Shown in pieces: positions 18,469-26,727 of a DNA stretch of 64,000 bases. The position numbers and the translations under genes were made by a program. The stretch is taken from positions 2,852,001 through 2,916,000 of the forward strand of contig NZ_CP115483.1 in assembly GCF_027627455.1 (NCBI RefSeq), in the 5' to 3' direction. The first letter of the stretch is position 1. The number at the start of each line of letters is the position of its first letter. This DNA is from Sphingobacterium sp. SYP-B4668. Its GTDB lineage: Bacteria; Bacteroidota; Bacteroidia; Sphingobacteriales; Sphingobacteriaceae. The notes under the pieces are model-generated. The model ran no database searches, was not told the origin of the DNA, and was given only the letters and a program-made list of their open reading frames with translations.

Positions 18469-18485
18469 TTACACCAATGGTGTAA
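18469..18485. promoter_or_regulatory. Inverted repeat TTACACC-AAT-GGTGTAA between divergent operons
   Basis: Perfect 7-bp arms with a 3-bp centre, 29 bp upstream of the sigma-like start and 117 bp upstream of the NUDIX-gene start. Position and symmetry suggest an operator shared by the regulator trio and the CBASS-like operon. Confidence 0.6.
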
Positions 18486-18601
18486 TTGAAAAAACTTCCG
18501 GTTATAGATACTATAGAGGTTAACATAATTAAAAATTAAATATAGGATACTAAATATGGAAATACAAACTAATAAAAAAATCAAAAGGGTTTTAACATAA
18601 T

Positions 18602-19363
18602 ATGAAAGATATGGGAATTACTTCAGCAATAGGAAAAACCGTAGTCACAAAAGGAGTTAATGTGATATGGGAAAATCGCCAGTATTTGGAGATGTACTGG
18701 AAAACTAAAATTTGGAAATTTAGTAAAATGAAAATAAGGTTTTCAATAAGTGGATTGTATAAAATAAAAATACCAGACTCAAACAATTATCTAGTCGTGT
18801 TAAATAGAAGGATAGAAAACCAACTACAACCAGTAGGTGGAGCGTACAAGCGTTACGGAGACGAGAGCCTATTCAACTCTTGGAGTTATGCGCCTGATAA
18901 TAAAAAGAACGGACTAGACGTAGATAAAACAAGCAATGAAGATTTACGATTTACGGTATTAGGAAAAAACGTCTTGGATGTTTTAAAGTGGTTCGATAAG
19001 GGGCAAGAAAGAGAAACTGAACCAAGAAGAGAATTCAAAGAGGAATTGCTAGATACAGGAATCATGGATTTCTCTTTGTTTTCACATTTCAACCATCGAC
19101 ATATACGCCGATACTCCAAAAATCTAATTTGGAGTGATTATTTCAACTGTTATGAAATCCTTGTCTTTGATGTCTTTGAGTTGCTACCTAATGAAGAACA
19201 AAAAGAAGCGCTTAGAAAAATCGCGAAACAGCCCTTGGATTTATCTAAAGGATATGCTGTGGTAAGTTGCGATGACATAGAACAGTTACGCTTAGTCCGA
19301 GATGGTAGACAACTGGCAAGAATAGGTCAACATACAAAATTATTAATCAATAAAACTTTTTAA
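18602..19363 (+). CDS. SMODS-associated NUDIX-domain protein (presumed CBASS component)
   Basis: A 253-residue protein, first in the CBASS-like operon. The centre has GGAYK (79-83) and a degenerate NUDIX box: Gly134, Glu140 and REFKEEL (143-149) followed by LDTG. This fits the Sa_NUDIX family, which is found beside CD-NTases. Spacing inside the box differs from the canonical GX5EX7REUXEEXGU, so catalysis is uncertain. With no other effector candidate in the operon, it may be the nucleotide-responsive effector. It ends one base before the CD-NTase start, which implies co-translation. No signal peptide or clear membrane helix was seen. A role as a nucleotide-signal hydrolase is an alternative. 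Confidence 0.65.
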   Translation: MKDMGITSAIGKTVVTKGVNVIWENRQYLEMYWKTKIWKFSKMKIRFSISGLYKIKIPDSNNYLVVLNRRIENQLQPVGGAYKRYGDESLFNSWSYAPDNKKNGLDVDKTSNEDLRFTVLGKNVLDVLKWFDKGQERETEPRREFKEELLDTGIMDFSLFSHFNHRHIRRYSKNLIWSDYFNCYEILVFDVFELLPNEEQKEALRKIAKQPLDLSKGYAVVSCDDIEQLRLVRDGRQLARIGQHTKLLINKTF

Positions 19364-19364
19364 C

Positions 19365-20540
19365 ATGCTAGATATATTTAACAACTATCCTCTTCAACGA
19401 GAAGAGCTTTTGGCCAGGATAGCCCAAGAACTACAACTGGATAAGACTCGACTAGATCGGATGGAATCGGCTTACAATGCTGTAGCTGAACTTTTAAAGA
19501 ATGACAAAGATTTTTTTGACGGATTGGTCATCGAGGTGTATGCACAGGGTTCTAAAAGGATTGGGGCAACGGTACGTCCTTTTAACAAAGCAGACTTTGA
19601 CCTAGATGTGGTACTTCATATATTCGACGCGTACCATAGACATTCTCCTGAAGAAATCTATAACGCTCTTGTAAAAGCATTGGAAAAAGATGGTTACTAC
19701 AAAACAATCTTAGAGAAAAAGAAACGTTGTGTACGGCTAAACTATAAAAGCGATTTCCACATGGATATCTTACCTGCATGTATGCCAGACTATTCGGAAA
19801 AAGAAAGGATTAAGATACCAGAAAAAGCTCTTCGTGGATGGTCCTCTGGAAATCCTAAAGGATTTGCTGATTGGTTTTTAAGTATTGCAAACTCCGTAAA
19901 AGAGCCTATGCTTGGTAGATATGCAGATGTTTTGATGAAAGCTCAAATAGAAACAGAAAGATTACCTGAAGAAGCCTATTTAAAAACACCATTGCAAAGG
20001 GTGGTACAATTACTCAAAAGATACCGGGATGTCTTTTTCGATAAAAAGGATTATCCAGTATCAAGTATTGTAATTACAACTTTAGCTGCCCATTTCTATA
20101 ACGCAGAAAACTCTATATTCGAAGCTATGGATCATATCGTATCTAAAATAAAGAACAGCTATCAGGATTCTGTACGATACAATAAAAAATTCAAGGTATT
20201 AAACCCTGTAAATCCAGAGGAGGATTTTACTGATTCGTGGACAAATGAACACTACGTGAGTTTTTTCAGCTTTATAGAAGACTTTCACAAAAGATGGCAG
20301 AATCTAAAAAACTCATTCGAAACAAGTAATGAGGATTATATCAGGTTATTTGGAGAAGGTGTATACAAAAAAACTCTAAACGAACAGTTCCAGAATTTCG
20401 CTAAATCCACCAATAATTCTCTAGCGAAATCATCTGGCTTAATTGCAGCGAGCATAGCGTTTACTTCTCCAAGTGGTAACATCAATTCATCAAATGGGTA
20501 CAAAAATGGAAACCATCACAACTTTGGCGGAAAATACTAG
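19365..20540 (+). CDS. CD-NTase (cGAS/DncV-like nucleotidyltransferase)
   Basis: A 391-residue enzyme that should make a cyclic oligonucleotide after phage sensing. The polymerase-beta-like core is visible: Gly62-Ser63 in AQGSKRIGATV, the metal-binding pair Asp79 and Asp81 in DFDLDVV, and the third carboxylate Asp134 in FHMDILPA. Length is normal for the family. The last residues are glycine/asparagine-rich (GNINSSNGYKNGNHHNFGG), a flexible tail like those to which E2-type enzymes conjugate CD-NTases in short type II CBASS. Its 3' end overlaps the E2-like gene by 35 bp. Nucleotide specificity cannot be read from sequence. Confidence 0.88.
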   Translation: MLDIFNNYPLQREELLARIAQELQLDKTRLDRMESAYNAVAELLKNDKDFFDGLVIEVYAQGSKRIGATVRPFNKADFDLDVVLHIFDAYHRHSPEEIYNALVKALEKDGYYKTILEKKKRCVRLNYKSDFHMDILPACMPDYSEKERIKIPEKALRGWSSGNPKGFADWFLSIANSVKEPMLGRYADVLMKAQIETERLPEEAYLKTPLQRVVQLLKRYRDVFFDKKDYPVSSIVITTLAAHFYNAENSIFEAMDHIVSKIKNSYQDSVRYNKKFKVLNPVNPEEDFTDSWTNEHYVSFFSFIEDFHKRWQNLKNSFETSNEDYIRLFGEGVYKKTLNEQFQNFAKSTNNSLAKSSGLIAASIAFTSPSGNINSSNGYKNGNHHNFGGKY

Positions 20541-20946
20541 AGCAAAACATCAGAAAGACTGGTATACGTTTTTGTTTGTACAGAAACATTTTGTTGAAAA
20601 ACATTTCAATTGGTTAAAAGTTATTTTGGATAAAAAGAACAAACAGCTCATTGGAACAGGTATATTACAGATAGGAGGCAAATCATATAAGATCCTACTC
20701 TCCTATTCTCCATTTGAGAAGTTTAGATATGACAGAATCTACATACAAGATGATTCCATCAAATATCATGATGACATCCATCTGTATTACGATAATTCAT
20801 TGTGTCTGTATCATCCTGTTTTTGACAAATTATCTAACAAAAATATCTCGTTGTGCGAAATGATCCCTTGGATTAGTGAATGGCTTGTACATTATAATCA
20901 ATGGAAGAAATATAGGGTATGGTTAGGTAAAGAGATTAAGCACTAA
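20506..20946 (+). CDS. E2-like conjugating-domain protein of CBASS
   Basis: A 146-residue protein with the signature of CBASS E2-like proteins. Cys100 lies in NSLCLYHP (the predicted thioester cysteine), followed by IPWISEWLVHYNQW and a final WLGKE ending in histidine. No E1 (ThiF-like) or JAB peptidase gene follows, so the locus is the E2-only arrangement. In that arrangement the E2 protein primes the CD-NTase. ATG at 20506 was chosen because the upstream GTG would lengthen the overlap with the CD-NTase gene without adding conserved sequence. It is the last gene of the island; AT-rich intergenic DNA and a dispersed repeat follow. Confidence 0.82.
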   Translation: METITTLAENTRAKHQKDWYTFLFVQKHFVEKHFNWLKVILDKKNKQLIGTGILQIGGKSYKILLSYSPFEKFRYDRIYIQDDSIKYHDDIHLYYDNSLCLYHPVFDKLSNKNISLCEMIPWISEWLVHYNQWKKYRVWLGKEIKH

Positions 20947-21039
20947 CTGAGACTGTAACGTAAACTGTGTCAGAGGAATAATTCAATAAGGTTTTTTATA
21001 TTTAATTATTCAAACGACATGGTCATCAAAGAAAAGACC

Positions 21040-21068
21040 CCTAGCTGGCGCAGGCGTTTCGCGTGTGA
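21040..21068. repeat. Dispersed intergenic motif, copy 1
   Basis: Contains CTAGCTGGCGCAGGCGTTTC followed by GCGTGTGA. It matches copy 2 closely and copies 3-5 on the opposite strand. It lies between the E2-like gene and the DUF4405 gene. Confidence 0.65.
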
Positions 21069-21092
21069 CTCTCAATAGATAATGATTTCTAA

Positions 21093-21569
21093 TTACTTCA
21101 TAATCAGGTCAAATACTTCTTCGGGGTCGGCGTTATTTTTAATCCAAATGTCTTCAAGTCTTGTTGCTCCATCGATGGATATCCCGTTTGATTCCAATCT
21201 TTTAACAGCTTTCGAAGAATCGACATTCAATGCTTTAAAAACATCATTGATCGGTGCTTGTATAATTCTGTCTAAAAGCTTTGTGTCAACTTTAGGATGG
21301 AGTTGTTGCTGAATGATAAATAGTAAGGATATGACCGCTACTGCTATCCCAGCGGGAATGAAAACGCCTCTTTTGAAATGGATTTTCAAAGCTTTCCAAT
21401 TTAATATGATATGAAAAACAGCGCAAACAACGAAGAACAGACCTAAGAACTCGTGTACAATTTCTGTATAACCGTCAAATAAATGAAAAAACATCAACAC
21501 CCCGGTAAGCCCTACAACTAGGAAAACCAAGGATATGAAAGGGGTAATATAATTTCTATTCAATTTCAT
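21093..21569 (-). CDS. DUF4405-type membrane protein
   Basis: A 158-residue inner membrane protein with three hydrophobic segments (about 12-30, 38-55, 70-88). The histidines in HEFLGLFFVVCAVFHIILNW are spaced as in small cytochrome-b-like DUF4405 proteins. The hydrophilic C-terminal part (LLDRIIQAPINDVFKAL, then GISIDGATRLEDIW) looks like a DUF4405-linked helical domain. It lies 14 bp after the flavodoxin-fold oxidoreductase on the same strand, probably as one operon, which would suit a redox role. Confidence 0.65.
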   Translation of the reverse strand: MKLNRNYITPFISLVFLVVGLTGVLMFFHLFDGYTEIVHEFLGLFFVVCAVFHIILNWKALKIHFKRGVFIPAGIAVAVISLLFIIQQQLHPKVDTKLLDRIIQAPINDVFKALNVDSSKAVKRLESNGISIDGATRLEDIWIKNNADPEEVFDLIMK

Positions 21570-21583
21570 AAGTGATCGTATTT

Positions 21584-22174
21584 TTAGCGATTTTTTGAAA
21601 ATCTATTTTCAAGGTTGTCTAGCCATTTTACCCGTTTTTCTTGGCTTACTGATTTTACGGATGTAAAATTTATCCAGTTGAGATTTTTATATCCCATTGT
21701 TTTAAACACACTTCTTAACACTGCTTTCTTGATTAAATTACCCATAAACAGTGAATACAGTAATTTGGGTTTATTCATCGTAGTGATGATAGTGATGCTT
21801 TTGAGGTTCTTTAGAAGCGGTACTAATCCGAATCCTCTTGGATGATGGTCATATACCACACCGGGGCTTAAAACCCGGTCAATAAATCCTTTGGTCATGG
21901 CAGGCATTTGGTCCCACCAAATCGGGAAAATAAAAATCAGGTGATCGGCCTTTTCTAACCGTTGGTTATAATCTATAACCTGAGGATCAATAGGTTTGTG
22001 AGCCACAAACGCTTTTAAATCTTCACTTGACATTGCGGGATTAAATCCATCATTGTCCAGATGCATCAGGTCAACCTCGTGATATGCGTTTTTTAGTCCT
22101 TTTGTTACAGCATGAAGTATGGCGTTGCAGTAACTTAACTCATAAGGGTGGTTAAATACAATTACTGTTCTCAT
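21584..22174 (-). CDS. NAD(P)H-dependent flavodoxin-fold oxidoreductase
   Basis: A 196-residue cytosolic quinone reductase of the MdaB/KefF type. The N-terminal beta-strand and FMN loop are VIVFNHPYELSYCNAIL. The conserved segment ADHLIFIFPIWWDQMPAMTKGFIDRVL (about 93-119) is the family signature, and GFGLVPLLKNLKSITIITT follows. It is first gene of a pair with the DUF4405 protein. A Crp-like regulator on the same strand lies 76 bp upstream and could control it. Confidence 0.85.
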   Translation of the reverse strand: MRTVIVFNHPYELSYCNAILHAVTKGLKNAYHEVDLMHLDNDGFNPAMSSEDLKAFVAHKPIDPQVIDYNQRLEKADHLIFIFPIWWDQMPAMTKGFIDRVLSPGVVYDHHPRGFGLVPLLKNLKSITIITTMNKPKLLYSLFMGNLIKKAVLRSVFKTMGYKNLNWINFTSVKSVSQEKRVKWLDNLENRFSKNR

Positions 22175-22250
22175 TTTGTCTCTGTTTAAATACAGTACAA
22201 AATTGAGAAGAGATTAGCGCATCGGCGATAACAATTGTTAAGAAATGAAC

Positions 22251-22790
22251 TTATTGTCTGTTTCTTATCCTGCTTAATGAAACTGATGTAATGCCTAAAT
22301 AGGAAGCAATGTAATGTTGTGGTACACGTTGTACAATGTGCGGAAATTGTGTAATCAATTCTTCGTATCGTTGCTGGGGATTATTTTTTAGATAGGAAAA
22401 AGCAAATTGTTGAGTTTGGAAAAGACGTTTAAATAAATGGGCTTCAAAGTCATTTTTCATTTCAGGATTGCTTTCTATAATCTGCTGAAAATCCTTCTGA
22501 GAAAGGGTCTGCAATGTACATTGTTCTATACTTTCAATGCTGTATAGACTCGTCTTGTTTGTTCTGAAGCTCTCTATTGAAGAAACGCTTTCACCCTCAA
22601 AAAAAAATTGGGTCGTAATCTCTTTTCCATCATTATTAATCCAAGTGCGCAAACACCCTTTCTCTATGAAATACATGGTCCTGGATATTTCGCCTTCCTG
22701 CAAAAGGATGGTTTTGGCGGAAACGTCTATTTTTTTGAAGTATGGTCTGAATATTTCCCAATTTTTTGGCGCAATATATTCTTGTTTCAT
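22251..22790 (-). CDS. Crp/Fnr-family transcriptional regulator
   Basis: A 179-residue regulator with a cyclic-nucleotide-binding-like beta-barrel (about 10-110: KTILLQEGEISRTMYFIEKGC). The short C-terminal helix-turn-helix (HYIASYLGITSVSLSRIRNRQ) is typical of the small Bacteroidota Crp group. It probably regulates the downstream oxidoreductase/DUF4405 pair. The ligand is unknown. Confidence 0.88.
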   Translation of the reverse strand: MKQEYIAPKNWEIFRPYFKKIDVSAKTILLQEGEISRTMYFIEKGCLRTWINNDGKEITTQFFFEGESVSSIESFRTNKTSLYSIESIEQCTLQTLSQKDFQQIIESNPEMKNDFEAHLFKRLFQTQQFAFSYLKNNPQQRYEELITQFPHIVQRVPQHYIASYLGITSVSLSRIRNRQ

Positions 22791-23176
22791 TGTGCGATGC
22801 TGTTTTTTAGGTTTACTTAATAGCGATATTCAGATTTGGAAGGAGTCAATCAGATAAAACTTAGCTTTATACAAAAGTAACTATAGATTTTCCTAATTCT
22901 CAAATTTACAAAAAAGAGCATATTGGTGAATATGACTAATATCATTTTAATGCTAATGTGGCGGTCATACTTCATGCTACAAAAGTAAATCAAACAAAAT
23001 CAATGGATTGGGAGCACAAGTTTCAATAGTAGGGCTTTTGCCACTCCAATAGATATTTTAACGATTTGGAATACTGGAGGCAGGCGAAATCCTGCCTTTT
23101 TTATGTAGCGATATTTAGGAATGCTCTACAAGAGAAGGAGCTTGGGCTCGTGAAAACAAAAATCTATCTTTGACTT
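22791..23176. other. Intergenic region, 386 bp
   Basis: Divergent spacer between the Crp-like gene (minus) and the WYL regulator (plus). It holds a plus-strand intrinsic terminator at 23078-23102 but no recognisable plus-strand gene before it. The stretch 22920-23060 looks like non-coding or decayed sequence. Confidence 0.5.
23078..23102 (+). terminator. Intrinsic terminator without an obvious upstream gene
   Basis: AGGCAGG, six-base loop CGAAAT, CCTGCCT and a T-run. The stem has 7 pairs. It should end a plus-strand transcript starting somewhere after 22790, where no gene is recognised. Confidence 0.7.
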
Positions 23177-23866
23177 ATGAATGAAAAGGATACCAAACGG
23201 CTTTCACGACTTACTGCAATTCTTACTCAATTGCAAACCAATCGGCTGTTAACATCAACGGTATTATCAGAAAAATTTGGGGTGAGTGTTCGCACGATTT
23301 ACCGAGATATCAAAGCATTGGAACAAGCGGGGGTTCCGATTCTTACGGAAGATGGTAAAGGATACACATTGATGGAAGGTTATCGGGTTCCACCGGTGAT
23401 GTTTACCGAGGCTCAAGCCAATGCACTCATTACAGCGGAACAATTGGTCTTAAAAAATAAAGACACTTCATTCATTAAAGATTATACAGAAGCCATTGAT
23501 AAAATAAAAGCGGTATTGAAATACCATCAAAAAGATAAAGTCAATTTGTTGACCGAGAGAACTCGATTTGATCAAAACAACAATCGGGAACGCAACAGTA
23601 ATAATTTATCGGATTTACAATTTGCGTTGACCAATTTTCGACTTACAAAAATCGATTATATCAACGAGCAAAACGAAAACAGCAACCGATTGATTGAACC
23701 TTTTGCTTTATTGAGTACAGAAAACTGGCTATTGGTAGCTTACTGCCGTTTGCGAAAAGAATTTCGCTTTTTTCGCTTAGATAGAATTAAAAAAATGGAA
23801 GTGCTTACCGATACATTTGAACCCCATAAAATGACCTTACAGGAGTATTTTGATAAATTTCACTAA
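23177..23866 (+). CDS. HTH/WYL-domain transcriptional regulator (YafY-like)
   Basis: A 229-residue regulator. The N-terminal DeoR-like winged helix (about 8-60) has the usual SEKFGVSVRTIYRDIKALEQ. The WYL domain (about 135-215) contains FALLSTENWLLVAYCRLRKEFRFFRLDRI, the strand pattern that binds a ligand or nucleic acid. It reads into the RidA/YdeI pair 81 bp downstream and may regulate it. Confidence 0.88.
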   Translation: MNEKDTKRLSRLTAILTQLQTNRLLTSTVLSEKFGVSVRTIYRDIKALEQAGVPILTEDGKGYTLMEGYRVPPVMFTEAQANALITAEQLVLKNKDTSFIKDYTEAIDKIKAVLKYHQKDKVNLLTERTRFDQNNNRERNSNNLSDLQFALTNFRLTKIDYINEQNENSNRLIEPFALLSTENWLLVAYCRLRKEFRFFRLDRIKKMEVLTDTFEPHKMTLQEYFDKFH

Positions 23867-23947
23867 TCATTTTAGACCCCTGACATAAGGCTGTCATAAT
23901 CGCCATTTAGTTTTGCATTATAATTTTAAAAAGTAAACAAAATTAAA

Positions 23948-24340
23948 ATGGAAAAAAGAGCAATTGACCCTTGGAAATGGGGCGAGCAAACCAATTCTGC
24001 ACAAGCAGTAGAAGTAACCAATGTAACCGGAACGCTTTACTGCTCGGGACAGGCAGCCCTTGATGAAAATGGCATACCGAGTAATGCCGATATGCGTACG
24101 CAGTTGGTACAAACCATTCAAAATTTGGAACAACTCATCAATGAGTCTGGTTATGACTGCAAAAACATTGTCAGACTGAACATTTACACCACCTCTACCC
24201 AAGATTTTTTCACTACTTGTATGGATGTCTATGTACCATTTATTCAAAAATATGGTATCAAACAAGCGATGACATTGCTTGAAGTTAAAGGACTTTTTGC
24301 TACCTTAACCGTAGAGCTAGAAGCAACGGTTGTTAAATAA
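23948..24340 (+). CDS. RidA-family protein
   Basis: A 130-residue RidA/YjgF-type protein. Family features are the early TGTLYCSGQAALDENG, the QTIQNLEQLINESG helix and the closing ATLTVELEA strand. Typical members form trimers and hydrolyse reactive enamine/imine intermediates. The final arginine region differs from canonical RidA, so substrate and activity are uncertain. Its stop lies two bases before the next start, so it forms a two-gene unit with the YdeI-like gene. Confidence 0.8.
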   Translation: MEKRAIDPWKWGEQTNSAQAVEVTNVTGTLYCSGQAALDENGIPSNADMRTQLVQTIQNLEQLINESGYDCKNIVRLNIYTTSTQDFFTTCMDVYVPFIQKYGIKQAMTLLEVKGLFATLTVELEATVVK

Positions 24341-24342
24341 CA

Positions 24343-24918
24343 ATGTCTGAAATAGAAATATTTTATCCAGCAAGCCCTACAGAATGGAGAGATTGGTTGG
24401 CTCAAAACCACCTTTCCAAACAATCTGTATGGCTTGTTTTTTACAGCAAAGCATCGGGTAAAAAATCCATCACTTGGAGCGAAGCAGTGGATGAAGCACT
24501 TTGTTTTGGATGGATAGACAGTAAAAAAGTAAAAATAGATCACGAAATATCGCATCAGTTTTTTAGTAAACGAAAAGCCAAAAGCACGTGGTCAAAAATC
24601 AACAAAGAAAAAGTGCAAACGCTTACGGAAAAAGGATTGATGACAGCTGCTGGCTACGAAAGCATAGCCATCGCCAAACAAAATAACTCATGGACCATTT
24701 TAGATGAAGTGGAAGCACTCATCATTCCAAACGACTTAGCGGAAGCGTTCAAAAAGCAGGAAGGAGCAAAAGACTATTTTGAAAGTTTAAGTAAATCGGC
24801 ACGTAAAATATTATTAAGCTGGATCGTGCTTGCCAAGCTCCCCGAAACCCGACAAAAACGTATTGAAGAAATTGCCTCCTGTGCAGGTAAAAAAAGGAAA
24901 CCTAAGCAGTTTTTGTGA
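24343..24918 (+). CDS. YdeI/OmpD-associated family protein
   Basis: A 191-residue protein with the YdeI pattern: SPTEWRDWLAQNHLSKQSVWLVFYSKASGKKSITWSEAVDEALCFGWIDS near the N-terminus and a C-terminal helical part ending ARKILLSWIVLAKLPETRQKRIEEI. The biochemical role is unknown; some members affect resistance to cationic peptides. It is co-transcribed with the RidA-like gene. Confidence 0.8.
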   Translation: MSEIEIFYPASPTEWRDWLAQNHLSKQSVWLVFYSKASGKKSITWSEAVDEALCFGWIDSKKVKIDHEISHQFFSKRKAKSTWSKINKEKVQTLTEKGLMTAAGYESIAIAKQNNSWTILDEVEALIIPNDLAEAFKKQEGAKDYFESLSKSARKILLSWIVLAKLPETRQKRIEEIASCAGKKRKPKQFL

Positions 24919-24956
24919 CGTTTGGATTATGATACATAATTTCTATAAATGGAAAT

Positions 24957-25157
24957 CTAATTCAGATACTTAACTACGGCATTATCCAGTTCCGCACTTA
25001 CAATCTTGGCATAGTCCTGAGTCTGTCGCATAGAGGAATGGTCAAGGAATTTTAGGAGTGGATGTTGAAGCAGCGTAAGTCGAAGAACAATGATGCGCTT
25101 AGCAAGAAGTTGTGAATTGCTTTCATTGCTTGTGAAATTCACAGACATCTTTTTCAC
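24957..25157 (-). pseudogene. C-terminal remnant of a tyrosine recombinase/integrase
   Basis: The 66-residue translation contains PLLKFLDHSSMRQTQDYAKIVSAELDNAV, which parallels the integrase C-terminus in which a histidine and the catalytic tyrosine sit as GHSSIRTTQIYAKV. The upstream catalytic domain and the arginine box are missing, so it is a fragment. It lies 67 bp from copy 2 of the dispersed motif and marks an old mobile element. Confidence 0.6.
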
Positions 25158-25223
25158 ATTACAAATATGGATTGAACGGTCATCATCGACTCCAACAAAT
25201 GCTTCATTAAGGGCTTTAGCCCC

Positions 25224-25252
25224 CCTAGCTGGTGCACGCGTTTCGCCTGTAT
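25224..25252. repeat. Dispersed intergenic motif, copy 2
   Basis: Contains CCTAGCTGGTGCACGCGTTT followed by CGCCTGTAT; same orientation as copy 1, with about 5 differences. Confidence 0.65.
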
Positions 25253-25265
25253 CATCAATAAAACA

Positions 25266-25294
25266 ATAGCCACCCTGTTATGCTGGATGGCTAT
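25266..25294 (-). terminator. Hairpin, probable terminator after the beta-barrel gene
   Basis: ATAGCCA pairs with TGGCTAT (7 pairs, some further pairing inside). On the minus strand a T-rich TGTTTTATT follows, which suits termination of the outer-membrane protein gene 120 bp upstream. Confidence 0.5.
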
Positions 25295-25413
25295 CTTAAT
25301 TTTCTACAGGTTGCCACAAAGGCTTATAACGCCCCTGTATGATATTGCTTAACCTGAATAGCTAAGTCTTTAGGCATTCCAATCCGGCCTTCGATTTTGC
25401 CCGTTCTGAAATT

Positions 25414-26046
25414 CTAAAACTCAAATCCTACACCAAAGGAAAGAACTCTATTATGTCCTTTGACGCTAAAATCAGGTATATCAACATCATTGATCAAGTT
25501 GGCTAAGCCTAAACCATAACCTCCGTTAATTAAAAAGCCATTAGCCAATTTATACCCTAACTGAAAATTCAAACCGTAATCCAACAATTTTAAATCATCA
25601 TCATTGCCTGAACCTATTGAAATATCATTGGATTCGCCTCCCATTTTTTCTTTACCAGACAAATGGAAACCAAGATAAGGACCTGCACCTAAAAATACAG
25701 ACCCCGCATTACCGGTCGGAATGTAATAAACAGCATTAACCGGAATATCTAAAGATAGGATATTAGAGGTTGCCTTCTGGCCTTCAAGCTCAACTTTCCC
25801 ACCCTTACCTTGTAAAGATAGACCAGGTTGAATTGCAAAATTCTCCGCTGCAAAGATATTGGCATAGCCTGACACATAAAAACTTGTTGAAGCTTTAGAT
25901 GATGATGATACATTAGCGCCTTCGCCCGTAATTTTAACAACTTGTTTGGGCAAATTAACGCCGGCTTTAACACCGTAACTTACTTGTGCCTGTACACCTG
26001 ATGCCAACAAAAATGCGGCACCCAAAGAAAGTAAAACTTTTTTCAT
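25414..26046 (-). CDS. Outer membrane beta-barrel protein (PorT/OMP_b-brl-like)
   Basis: A 210-residue exported protein. Residues 1-20 are a signal peptide (MKKVLLSLGAAFLLASGVQAQ). Then alternating strands such as VSYGVKAGVNLPKQV, NFAIQPGLSLQGKGG and YYIPTGNAGSVFLGAGPYLGF follow, ending in FGVGFEF with the terminal aromatic typical of barrel insertion. It resembles small porin-like barrels found in many copies in this phylum. Specific function unknown. It is monocistronic. Confidence 0.85.
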   Translation of the reverse strand: MKKVLLSLGAAFLLASGVQAQVSYGVKAGVNLPKQVVKITGEGANVSSSSKASTSFYVSGYANIFAAENFAIQPGLSLQGKGGKVELEGQKATSNILSLDIPVNAVYYIPTGNAGSVFLGAGPYLGFHLSGKEKMGGESNDISIGSGNDDDLKLLDYGLNFQLGYKLANGFLINGGYGLGLANLINDVDIPDFSVKGHNRVLSFGVGFEF

Positions 26047-26344
26047 AATTAATATTCGTTTATAAAATAAACCACTAAAATATTGTAAATATTTACAATA
26101 TCAAAAAACATCTCTTTTTTTCACTGCTTGCTCGTGCATGCAGGGTTCTCTTCAATCGTAATGGAAGTCCCTTTGTCAGGAATGTCCAACTGGAATATAA
26201 CGAAGGAAGATAAATTTTTACATTCGGTAGCCGAAAAACTGTGGTGTTCTGTATACGGGGTTAGTGTGTAATATGTTTGGCTCTTATTTTGTTGAAGCCT
26301 TTAAAAAAAGCAGTAAGGATTGATAAAAATTAAAAGCTAAAAGA

Positions 26345-26695
26345 ATGAAAATACACAATGAACTTCCCGAAGGAAACGAAATGGCAAGCCTGGAACCTGC
26401 ACGGTACTTTAATCTTGGCATAGAACAGGTGGAACAGATAGTCGAATGGATGGAAGATGCCAAAGGACCAACGCAGCCGCTTTTGGTCCATCTGGATATA
26501 TTATTGCTATTATCTGAAAGATATCCCTCTGTGGCAGAGGACAGGATATACAAACTGGACCTGGAAAATATCAGCACCATATTTCTAGCCTGGCACGAAC
26601 GCAACAGCGCTAAAATACCGACCAAATTTCGGGAAGAAATAAAGGAATCCGGAATCAAGATTCTTGAAGGATTAAAAAAATACTGGAAACCGTAA
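26345..26695 (+). CDS. Small acidic helical protein next to an Imm51-like gene
   Basis: A 116-residue protein without signal peptide, rich in acidic and aromatic residues (EQVEQIVEWMEDAKGPTQPLLVHLD, then SERYPSVAEDRIYKLDLENI). Not recognised. It stands 32 bp before an Imm51-like gene, so it may be another immunity-type protein; this is inference. Confidence 0.55.
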   Translation: MKIHNELPEGNEMASLEPARYFNLGIEQVEQIVEWMEDAKGPTQPLLVHLDILLLLSERYPSVAEDRIYKLDLENISTIFLAWHERNSAKIPTKFREEIKESGIKILEGLKKYWKP

Positions 26696-26727
26696 TTAAA
26701 AGAGAAAAAAATAAATAGGATATACCA

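Noticed and set aside
20950..21000. Possible insertion-sequence end (ACTGTGTCAG) near the right edge of the island
   Set aside because: Only a short similarity with no matching inverted partner or transposase.
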